From assembly GCF_001953875.1 (NCBI RefSeq), contig NZ_MQUR01000044.1:1-57109 (forward strand): DNA of 57,109 bases, given 5' to 3'. Made by a program: the position numbers and the translations under genes. Source of the DNA: Streptomyces amritsarensis. GTDB taxonomy: Bacteria; Actinomycetota; Actinomycetes; Streptomycetales; Streptomycetaceae. The notes below the pieces were generated by a model. It was not told the origin of the DNA. It saw only the letters and a list, made by a program, of their open reading frames with translations, and ran no database searches. Of the stretch, positions 50,334 through 57,109 are shown one piece after another (the first letter of the stretch is position 1; every line of letters starts with the position of its first letter).

Positions 50334-51347
50334 ATGGCCGACATCACCCGGCGCCTGGGCTGGCGCCATCTGCGCTCCGCGCCCACCACCCACATCCGCC
50401 ACCACCGGCGCGGCCGACTCGTCCATGACGGGCGGGGGCTCAGTTTCTGGTACCGCTCGCTGTCGGCGGCGCTGTCCGAAGTGCCGGTCGACGACCGTGA
50501 GTTGGCCATGGCCTTCCACGCCCGCACGTCCGACTTCCAGGACGTCGCCGTGCAGGCCACCGTCACCTACCGGATCAGCGACCCGGCCGAAGCCGCGGCC
50601 CGACTCGACTTCTCCGTCGACCCGGACACCGGGGTCTGGCGCGGGGCGCCCCTGGAGCAGATCGCCACTCTCCTCACCGAGACCGCGCAGCAGCACGCGC
50701 TGGACGTACTGGCCCGGACCCCGCTGGCCGGCGCCCTCGTGGACGGCGTCGCCTCCGTGCGGACGAGCGTCGCCGCCGGTCTCGCCGCCGAGCCCAGGCT
50801 CCCCGCCACCGGCATCGACGTCGTGGCCGTGCGGGTCGTGGCGATCCGCCCCGAGGCCGAGGTGGAGCGTGCCCTGCGCACCCCGGCCCGCGAGCAGATC
50901 CAGCAGGAGGCGGACCGGGCCACCTACGAGCGGCGGGCCGTCGCCGTCGAGCGCGAGCGCGCCATCGCCGAGAACGAGCTGGCCAGTCAGATCGAACTGG
51001 CCAGGCGCGAGGAGCAGCTGATCGACCAGCGCGGCACCAACGCCCGCCGCGAAGCCGAGGAGAAGGCGGCTGCGGACGGCATCCGGACCGAGACGGAGGC
51101 GGCCCGCAAGGTCCGCCTGGCCCGCGCGGACGCCGAGGCGGAGCGTGAGACGGGGGCGGCGCGCGCCGAGGTCCAGGCAGCCTGGCTGCGTGTGCACGGC
51201 GAAGCCGGCACGGGCACGCTGCATGCCCTGGCGGCCACCCGGCTCGCCGAGAACCTGCCGCGCATCGAGAGCATCACGCTCTCGCCCGACGTCCTCACCG
51301 GGCTCTTCACCAGGCTCGGACGTCCGGAAGGCGGCGCGGGCGAGTGA
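50334..51347 (+). CDS. SPFH (band 7/stomatin-like) protein
   Basis: A 337-residue SPFH-domain protein. Residues about 15-190 form the SPFH domain (GRLVHDGRGLSFWYRSLSAALSEVPVDDRELAMAFHARTSDFQDVAVQATVTYRI). A long charged coiled coil follows (REQIQQEADRATYERRAVAVERERAIAENELASQIELARREEQL..., about 205-290). There is no clear membrane anchor, so it may assemble as a ring on the membrane surface or in the cytosol. Its stop overlaps the next start by four bases, coupling it to the NAD-kinase-like gene. Role unknown. Confidence 0.88.
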   Translation: MADITRRLGWRHLRSAPTTHIRHHRRGRLVHDGRGLSFWYRSLSAALSEVPVDDRELAMAFHARTSDFQDVAVQATVTYRISDPAEAAARLDFSVDPDTGVWRGAPLEQIATLLTETAQQHALDVLARTPLAGALVDGVASVRTSVAAGLAAEPRLPATGIDVVAVRVVAIRPEAEVERALRTPAREQIQQEADRATYERRAVAVERERAIAENELASQIELARREEQLIDQRGTNARREAEEKAAADGIRTETEAARKVRLARADAEAERETGAARAEVQAAWLRVHGEAGTGTLHALAATRLAENLPRIESITLSPDVLTGLFTRLGRPEGGAGE

Positions 51348-52243
51348 GCCTGGCCCCGCGGGCGGTGCTGGTGCACCGCAGGACCGAGTACGAGGAACTG
51401 CTCGCCCGGCACGGGACGCACGGGCAGGCCGCGTTCTTCCTCTCCAGCCGAGGCCGGTCGATCGACGAGGTGCTCCGCCGTCACGAGCGCACGCGGCACG
51501 CGCTGCGGGAGGTGACGGCGGCGGTACCGCTCACCTGGCGCACCTCCCGGGTGGAGCGGGCGGACCTGGACCGCTTCCTGTTCGCCCCGGAGGACGTGGT
51601 GGTCGTGGTCGGCCAGGACGGCCTGGTCGCCAACACCGCGAAGTACCTGGACGGACAGCCCGTGGTGGGTATCGACACCGACCCCGGGCGCAACCCGGGG
51701 GTCCTGGTCCGTCACCGCTGCACCGACGCGGCCGCCCTGCTGCGCGCGGCGACCACCGCCGGGAGCGGGAGGGAGGAGCTGACCATGGTCGAGGCCGTCG
51801 CCGACGACACGCAGCGCCTCCTCGCCCTGAACGAGATCTACCTGGGCTCGCCCGCCCACCAGACGGCCCGCTACCGCCTGGGCTCCGACGGCGACGAGGA
51901 CCCGGGCGAGGCCCAGGCGTCCTCCGGCGTGCTGGTGGGCACCGGCACGGGTGCCACCGGCTGGCTGCGTTCCCTGTGGCTGGAGCGCGGCAGCCCCGCG
52001 GAGCTGCCCGCGCCCTGCGAGCGGAGGCTCCTGTGGTTCGTGCGGGAGGCCTGGCCCTCACCCACATCCGGAACGACCAGGGTCGCCGGTGAGCTGGGGC
52101 GGGGACAGGGGTTGCAGCTGACCGTGGAGTCGGACCGGCTCGTGGTGTTCGGTGACGGGATGGAAGGCGACGCCCTGGAGCTGACCTGGGGCCAGAGCGT
52201 ACGGCTGGGCATCGCCGGAACCTCGCTGCACCTCGTGACGTGA
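51344..52243 (+). CDS. NAD-kinase-like / DAG-kinase-fold protein
   Basis: A 299-residue protein with the ATP-NAD-kinase fold: DVVVVVGQDGLVANTAKYLDGQPVVGIDTDPGRNPGVL corresponds to the GGDG nucleotide loop and neighbouring strand, and SSGVLVGTGTGATGWLRSL to the second NADK motif. The GGDG is changed to GQDG, so activity is uncertain. GTG start at 51344 overlaps the SPFH stop (GTGA), a sign of coupled translation and a shared function, possibly membrane-linked nucleotide signalling (inference). Confidence 0.75.
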   Translation: MSLAPRAVLVHRRTEYEELLARHGTHGQAAFFLSSRGRSIDEVLRRHERTRHALREVTAAVPLTWRTSRVERADLDRFLFAPEDVVVVVGQDGLVANTAKYLDGQPVVGIDTDPGRNPGVLVRHRCTDAAALLRAATTAGSGREELTMVEAVADDTQRLLALNEIYLGSPAHQTARYRLGSDGDEDPGEAQASSGVLVGTGTGATGWLRSLWLERGSPAELPAPCERRLLWFVREAWPSPTSGTTRVAGELGRGQGLQLTVESDRLVVFGDGMEGDALELTWGQSVRLGIAGTSLHLVT

Positions 52244-52384
52244 CAACCCTGCCCGTCCGGCTGCCGTCGCCGCCGCCGCTCCACGGCCGCTTCAGGACGG
52301 GTACCCAGGCCGGCCGGGGGACCGCCCGGTGCTGGAGGGACGTCGGGACGTCCCCTCCGCCCCGCGGACGGCCGCCGCTGAGGC

Positions 52385-52867
52385 TCAGGCGGGCAGGGTG
52401 GCGAGCTGTGCGGCCAGGGTCGCGGCCGGCGGGAAGGTGGCCCCCACCGCCGTGACGTGCTTCCAATGGAGGCGGCCAGCCGCGTCGACGATGAACACCG
52501 AACGCCTCAGCCCGATGAGGGGCGCGGTGATACCGAAGGACCGCGCCACCTCCCGGTCCGCGTCGGACAGGAGCGGCATCCGCAACCGCCTCGACCGGGC
52601 GAACCGCTCGTGGCTGTCCACGTCCTGGGCGCTGATCCCCCACACCGCTGCCCCCGCCGACTGCAACTGCTCCAGTCCGTCGGAGTAGGAACACAACTGT
52701 GCGGTGCAGACCGGCGTGTCGTCGCCGGGGTAGAAGGCGAGGACCACAGGTTTTCCGCGCTGCTCGTGGAGGCTGTAGTCGCCGCGGTGGAACGTTTCTC
52801 CGTCGAGTTGTCCGCCGGGCAGGCGGAATTCGCCGAGAACGTCCCCGACCTTCGGGGTGCTGGGCAT
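52385..52867 (-). CDS. Peroxiredoxin (Bcp/AhpE-like)
   Basis: A 160-residue thiol peroxidase. FYPGDDTPVCTAQLCSYSD carries the peroxidatic cysteine C54 and a resolving cysteine C59 (CxxxxC), as in the Bcp subfamily. AVWGISAQDVDSHERFARSRRLRMPLLSDADREVARSFGI is typical. It reduces H2O2 or organic peroxides with thioredoxin or a similar thiol. Start ATG at 52867 with AGGAGG seven bases upstream. Confidence 0.92.
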   Translation of the reverse strand: MPSTPKVGDVLGEFRLPGGQLDGETFHRGDYSLHEQRGKPVVLAFYPGDDTPVCTAQLCSYSDGLEQLQSAGAAVWGISAQDVDSHERFARSRRLRMPLLSDADREVARSFGITAPLIGLRRSVFIVDAAGRLHWKHVTAVGATFPPAATLAAQLATLPA

Positions 52868-53112
52868 GCGCGTTCCTCCTGGGTTTGGCTTCGGCCACCG
52901 CACGTCTGAAGAGTTCTTCGGAGCGGACACTCGTGCGGATGGGAGGGTACCCGCCTCGTTCACCGACCGCGACGCATTCCCACAGCAGCTCCCCCCCCGC
53001 CCCCGCAGCTCCACCGAATCACTCGCTCGTGCGGTCATCGACATGGGGTGAAGGCAGCGGACCGGCGCTGACGGGCCCGCCCACGCAGCCGGACAGCGGC
53101 GAACGCGACCGG

Positions 53113-53619
53113 TCAACCCCGCGCCAGCACGTCCGCGATCTCCTCCACCCGGCTGGTCGTGATGCCCTCGCGTTGCTCGATCGCGAGGGGATGGTCGGTG
53201 GGCTCCACTTCGACCAGCGGGCGCAGACCGACAGCACGAGTGTGGACGTGCGTCTTGAGGTGGAGCGTGGAGTGCGGATAGACGGGCAGCTCGGTGGAGA
53301 GCCAACCGAAGTACGGGGGCTCCTGCTCGCGCGCCGGATCGTTCCACAGGCCGTGCGCCCGGGTGAAGTTCGCCTCGCTCAAGGAGACCCACACCCCCCA
53401 CGCGAACGTGTCGCCGCTGTCGCGCACCGGTATCTCGATCAGGCCGTGCACGAAGAAGTGCCGGCCTTTGACCACGCATTGGTCGGCGGTCAGCTCGCTG
53501 TCGCGCCGCCGCGAGTACCGGGGCTTCCATACCGCCGGAGCCGGAGCGCCGTAGGACAGCGGCGGGCCGTCCCCGTGTTCTGTGCAGCACGCGCATGCGT
53601 GGTGGTGATCAGCAGCCAT
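53113..53619 (-). CDS. DUF2199 protein
   Basis: A 168-residue DUF2199 protein. C-x-C-C near the start (ACACCTEH), SELTADQCVVKGRHFFVHGLIEIPVRDSGDTFAWGVWVSLSEANF, PPYFGWLSTELPVYPHSTLHLKTHVHTRAVGLRPLVEVEPTDHPLAIEQREGIT are the family landmarks. The cysteines and histidines suggest metal binding. Function is unknown for the family. It is not closely linked to neighbours; 53112 begins the gap to the peroxiredoxin. Confidence 0.9.
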   Translation of the reverse strand: MAADHHHACACCTEHGDGPPLSYGAPAPAVWKPRYSRRRDSELTADQCVVKGRHFFVHGLIEIPVRDSGDTFAWGVWVSLSEANFTRAHGLWNDPAREQEPPYFGWLSTELPVYPHSTLHLKTHVHTRAVGLRPLVEVEPTDHPLAIEQREGITTSRVEEIADVLARG

Positions 53620-53726
53620 GCTGCTGAGCCTAACCAGGCGGCCGGCGACGCCTGCGGGCGCATGCCCCGAGGCGCAAACCGCCCTGCCCCGGCCCGGCGG
53701 TTGCCTTCCCGCGCCCCGGAGGGCCG

Positions 53727-55220
53727 GTGGACCGGGACGATGCGGCCGACCCCGAGAATGGGGCGGTGAATTCGAAGACGTGTATGGACAGCGAGTCCGT
53801 GGCGAAGCTGCTGGAACTCCTCGAGCAGGCCGCCGACCTGCCGGCGCAGGACACCCAGCGGCGCCGCATCGAAGGAGCCGCCAAGAACCTCCTCCGGCGC
53901 GGCCGGCGCGACCGCAGGGCCCAAGCACGCGTACACGACCGGGAGGTCGACGCCGCGCTCCTCGCCACCACGGCCACCGGAGCCCGCGACCGGATCACGG
54001 ACACAGCCCTCACCGCCCCGACGCCCGGCCCGCGGCGGCTCACCGGAGCCGGACCCGACACCGGGCCGTCCGCGGACGTGCCGACACCCGCCGCACAGCG
54101 GCCGGCCGCCCTGGGCACCCTGCGCCGCGGCCAGCGCTGCTACGTCTGCAAAGACCACTACCGCGAAGTGCACCCCTTCTACCACCAGCTGTGCCTGCCG
54201 TGCGCCACCTCCAACCTCGATCAGCGCACAGCGCGCACCGACCTCACCGGACGCCGCGCCCGGTTGACCGGCGGCCGCGTCAAGATCGGCCACGAACTCG
54301 CCCTGATGCTGCTGCGTGACGGCGCCGACCTGACGGTCACCACCCGCTTCCCCCGCGACGCCGCCGCCCGCTTCGCCGCCGCCCCGGACCGCGACCGCTG
54401 GTGGAACCGACTGACCATCGCCGCGCTCGACCTGCGGGACCCACGTCAAGTCCTGGCCTTCACCGACCAGGAGCTGGCCCGCGCCCGCCCGCTGGACATC
54501 CTCGTCAACAACGCGGCGCAGACGCTGCGCCGCGCACCCGAGACCTACGCGGCCCTGGCCGCCGGCGAGACTGCCGGGCCGCCGCCCGCACGCCACTGGG
54601 TGGCCCCCGGCTTCGTCGTGCCCGGCAGTCCGAGCCCTGCCCTGACCGCAGGCGGCCCGCCGGCCCCGACCGTACCCGACATATCCTCGGGCATCGGCGC
54701 CGCTGTCGACGCGGCGGGACTGCTGCCCGACACCGCCCCGGCGAACTCGTGGACCCTCCAGCTCGGCCAGATCGATGCCGCGGAACTCATCGAGGTGCAA
54801 CTCGTCAACGTGGTCGCCCCGTTCCTGCTGGCCGACCGACTGCTGCCGCTGATGGAGGCCTCGCCCCGACCGGCCCGCTACCTGATCAACGTCTCCGCGG
54901 TGGAGGGCCAGTTCGGCGCCCTCAACAAGTCGCCCGACCACCCGCACACCAACATGGCCAAGGCCGCCCTGAACATGCTCACCCGCACCAGCGCCACCGC
55001 TCTGGCCTCGCGCGGAATCCACTGCTGCTCCGTCGACACCGGCTGGGTCACGGACGAGAAGCCCGCAGCGGCCCGCGCCCGACACGCGGCGACGGGATGG
55101 AGGCCGCCGCTGGACGTCGTCGACGGTGCGGCACGTATCTACCACCCCATCCGCGAGGGTGAGGCGGGCCGGCCGCTGCACGCGGTGCTCCTCAAGGACT
55201 ACCGCCCCGCCGCCTGGTAG
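53727..55220 (+). CDS. SDR oxidoreductase fused to an N-terminal zinc-knuckle module
   Basis: A 497-residue protein. The N-terminal ~170 residues contain a helical acidic start and a cysteine-rich hook: CYVCKDHYREVHPFYHQLCLPCA (two CxxC pairs, probable zinc site). From about residue 172 it is a short-chain dehydrogenase: LTGGRVKIGHELALMLLRDGADLTVTTRFPRDAA (NAD(P) site), LDILVNNAAQTLRR, then NVSAVEGQF...NKSPDHPHTNMAKAALNML. The active-site YxxxK is TxxxK here: the tyrosine is missing. Start GTG 53727 is uncertain; GTG 53766 or ATG 53784 are alternatives. Confidence 0.8.
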   Translation: MDRDDAADPENGAVNSKTCMDSESVAKLLELLEQAADLPAQDTQRRRIEGAAKNLLRRGRRDRRAQARVHDREVDAALLATTATGARDRITDTALTAPTPGPRRLTGAGPDTGPSADVPTPAAQRPAALGTLRRGQRCYVCKDHYREVHPFYHQLCLPCATSNLDQRTARTDLTGRRARLTGGRVKIGHELALMLLRDGADLTVTTRFPRDAAARFAAAPDRDRWWNRLTIAALDLRDPRQVLAFTDQELARARPLDILVNNAAQTLRRAPETYAALAAGETAGPPPARHWVAPGFVVPGSPSPALTAGGPPAPTVPDISSGIGAAVDAAGLLPDTAPANSWTLQLGQIDAAELIEVQLVNVVAPFLLADRLLPLMEASPRPARYLINVSAVEGQFGALNKSPDHPHTNMAKAALNMLTRTSATALASRGIHCCSVDTGWVTDEKPAAARARHAATGWRPPLDVVDGAARIYHPIREGEAGRPLHAVLLKDYRPAAW

Positions 55221-55395
55221 CCGCCCACGCCTCCGGGGTTGTACTCCGCGACGTCATCGTGTCCCGATCTCCGCCAGAGCTTGACATTCCGCACGCCGTT
55301 GCCCGTTCGAGACGCGTTCGCAACACCTTCGTCGGTTCCAACTCCCCTTCCCGGACGTCACATTCGCAGACAGCGATCGTCCTAAGGGGGACACC

Positions 55396-57009
55396 ATGAC
55401 GTTGCGCAAGCCAGGCCGCGGCCGCAACCGCAACCGCAACCGCAACCGCAGCCGCCGCCCGGCGGGACCCGCCGTGCTCGCCGTCCTCGCCGCCGGGGCG
55501 GTGCTGCTCTCCGGGTGCAGCGCCTCCGGCAGCGGCTACGACCGCAGCGGCGGCACCTCCCACGACAGTGCTCGGCGCAGCCAGGGCGGCAACCCCGCCC
55601 CGGCCCAGAGCGGGCCCGGCACCGCCGACCGTGCCGACGCAGCGGCGCAGGGCGAGGACGACGGTCGCCGCACCGAGGCACCGCCCGCGGACTACCTCTC
55701 CACCTTCGCCCTCGACGTGGACACCGCGAGCTGGGGCTACGCCCGCCGGACCCTCGCCGACGGCAACCTCCCCGACCCCGCGACCGTCCGCCCGGAGGAG
55801 TTCGTCAACAGCTTCCGCCAGGACTACCGGCAGCCGGACGGCAACGGCTTCTCCGTGACCGTCGACGGCGCTCGCACCGACGCCGCGGACTGGTCCCTGA
55901 TGCGCGTCGGACTCGCCACGCGGACCGGCACGGGCCACGACCGGCGCCCGCCCGCCGCCCTCACCTTCGTCGTCGACATCTCCGGTTCGATGGCCGAACC
56001 CGGCCGCCTCGACCTGGTCCGGAAGTCCCTGGACCTGATGACCGACCAGCTCCGCGGCGACGACTCGGTCGCCATCGTCGCCTTCAGCGGCGAGGCCGAG
56101 ACCCGGCTCCCGATGACCCGCCTGGACGGCAACCGCAAGCGCGTGCACGACGCCGTCACCCGACTGCGCCCCACCGACTCCACCAACGTGGAGGCGGGCG
56201 TCACCCGCGGCTACGACACCGCCGTCGAAGGCCGCCGGGCCGGCGCCACCAACCGCGTCGTCCTGCTGTCCGACGCCCTCGCCAACACCGGCGCCACCTC
56301 GGCCGACGCCCTGCTGAAGCGGATCGACGGAGCCCGCCGCGACCACGGCATCACCCTCTTCGGGGTCGGCGTGGGCAGCGACTACAACGACTCGTTCATG
56401 GAACGGCTGGTCGACAAGGGCGACGGGCACACCGTCTACGTCTCCGACGAGGAAGAGGCCCGCAGGGTCTTCTGCGACGAGCTGCCCGCACAGGTCGAAC
56501 TGCGAGCCCGCGACGCCAAGGCCCAGGTCTCCTTCGACCCGCGCAACGTCGAACGCTTCCGCCTGATCGGATACGACAACCGGCGCGTGGCCGACGACGC
56601 CTTCCGCGACGACTCCGTCGACGGCGGCGAGGTCGGCGCGGGCCACACGGTGACCGCGCTGTACGCGGTGCGGCTGAGGCCGGGCGCGTCCGGACACGTG
56701 GCCACCGCCACGGTCCGGTGGCTCGACCCCGAGGGCCGGGCCCCGCACGAGGAGTCCGGCCGGGTGGAGGCCTCCGCGCTGACCGGCGGAGGCTGGGAGC
56801 AGGCCGCGCCCCGCTTCCAGGTCACGGCCGCGGCGGCGTACCTGGCCTCGGCGCTGCGCGAGCGGGGAGGCGGCTGGGATCCGGTCCCGGGCGCGGTCGG
56901 CCTGGGCAGGCTGTCGGAGATCACCGCCCGACTGGCCGAGCGGACCGAGGACCCGGAGGTCCGGCAGCTGTCCGACGCGGTCCGGCAGGCCCGACGACTC
57001 GCGGGCTGA
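55396..57009 (+). CDS. vWA-domain lipoprotein
   Basis: A 537-residue lipoprotein. A basic N-terminus ((RN)4 repeat encoded by CGCAAC tandem copies) and a hydrophobic stretch end in the lipobox LLSGC41, so it is anchored outside the membrane. Residues about 95-175 and a vWA domain around 195-365 follow (LTFVVDISGSMAEPGRLDLVRKSL with the DxSxS metal site, RVVLLSDALANTG). Then comes the DUF3520-like C-terminal domain typical of YfbK/BatA-type proteins (TVTALYAVRLRPG, RFQVTAAAAYLASALR). It probably binds partners at the cell surface in a metal-dependent way. AAGGGGG precedes the ATG. Confidence 0.9.
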   Translation: MTLRKPGRGRNRNRNRNRSRRPAGPAVLAVLAAGAVLLSGCSASGSGYDRSGGTSHDSARRSQGGNPAPAQSGPGTADRADAAAQGEDDGRRTEAPPADYLSTFALDVDTASWGYARRTLADGNLPDPATVRPEEFVNSFRQDYRQPDGNGFSVTVDGARTDAADWSLMRVGLATRTGTGHDRRPPAALTFVVDISGSMAEPGRLDLVRKSLDLMTDQLRGDDSVAIVAFSGEAETRLPMTRLDGNRKRVHDAVTRLRPTDSTNVEAGVTRGYDTAVEGRRAGATNRVVLLSDALANTGATSADALLKRIDGARRDHGITLFGVGVGSDYNDSFMERLVDKGDGHTVYVSDEEEARRVFCDELPAQVELRARDAKAQVSFDPRNVERFRLIGYDNRRVADDAFRDDSVDGGEVGAGHTVTALYAVRLRPGASGHVATATVRWLDPEGRAPHEESGRVEASALTGGGWEQAAPRFQVTAAAAYLASALRERGGGWDPVPGAVGLGRLSEITARLAERTEDPEVRQLSDAVRQARRLAG

Positions 57010-57063
57010 GCGCCCGCCCGGCACCGCCCGCCCGGCACCGCCCGCCCGGTACCGGGCGCCGAT

Positions 57064-57103
57064 CCTGCGACCGAGCCGGCCGGCCCGCCGGCTCGGCCGC
57101 AGG
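57064..57103. terminator. Hairpin after the vWA gene
   Basis: A 16-bp stem with one mismatch (57064-57079 with 57088-57103) and 8-nt loop, 54 bp after the stop. It is preceded at about 57010-57052 by three near-identical 14-bp repeats (GCCCGCCCGGCACC type). Confidence 0.75.
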
Positions 57104-57109
57104 CCCCCT

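Noticed and set aside
53620..53726. Telomere-like palindrome array
   Set aside because: Palindromes here and after the vWA gene are isolated hairpins, not the dense tandem palindromes of a Streptomyces telomere. The window end is not a replicon end as far as can be seen.
1..57109. tRNA or rRNA genes and attachment sites
   Set aside because: I scanned for the T-loop GTTC-A pattern and acceptor symmetry and found no convincing tRNA, rRNA or att core. Absence is judged by eye only.

Overview
The window is very GC-rich, with dense genes on both strands, GTG starts, WhiB, mycothiol, F420 and SSI-type genes. This points to Streptomyces or a close relative. The strongest landmark is a tap-tpg pair (about 45.75-48.46 kb), which encodes the telomere-associated protein and the telomere terminal protein of linear Streptomyces replicons. 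The sequence is therefore probably a chromosome arm or a linear plasmid. Decayed IS elements and pseudogenes just before tap-tpg fit such a region.

Layout. 0-2.9 kb: a rifamycin phosphotransferase gene (rph) on the minus strand, with a near-perfect rifamycin-associated element (RAE) in front of it. 3.5-5.5 kb: a small secreted protein with a strong terminator, then an amine-oxidase-type flavoprotein. 5.5-12.8 kb: a membrane Ser/Thr kinase divergent from an unusual FHA-flavin monooxygenase fusion, followed by a PobA-like aromatic hydroxylase and a large O-methyltransferase with an unidentified N-terminal domain. 13-16.9 kb: GNAT, RidA/HxlR divergent pair, small proteins, and a protein with serine at every third residue over 26 repeats. 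17-19.5 kb: a translationally coupled minus-strand operon (HemK2-like methyltransferase, CDGSH iron-sulfur protein, haem-oxygenase-like di-iron enzyme) behind a WhiB gene. 19.8-27.8 kb: a co-directional redox block (PoxB, large catalase, DUF6479-like, DUF3253, mycothione reductase, F420-dependent LLM enzyme, SRPBCC protein) with a sigma-B-like promoter before the catalase.

27.9-39.6 kb: assorted accessory genes (lipoprotein-like or anchored protein, DUF1266, TIGR03086 mycothiol-type protein divergent from a WYL regulator, SUKH-like protein, APC permease, type II NADH dehydrogenase, ABM monooxygenase). 39.7-43.5 kb: degraded zone with broken DoxX and MerR genes, an intact SSI-type protease inhibitor, a lone Imm1-like immunity gene, and remnants of IS5-, IS701- and IS21-type elements joined head to tail. 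43.6-48.5 kb: spermidine-synthase-like membrane protein, a 39-bp palindrome over a probable leaderless promoter, then a small HTH protein, tap and tpg. 48.5-57.1 kb: 2H phosphoesterase, PPOX flavoprotein, an SPFH plus NAD-kinase-like two-gene operon, peroxiredoxin, DUF2199, a zinc-knuckle/SDR fusion lacking the usual catalytic tyrosine, and a vWA lipoprotein.

All identifications come from reading translated sequence and remembered family patterns. No database search was run.
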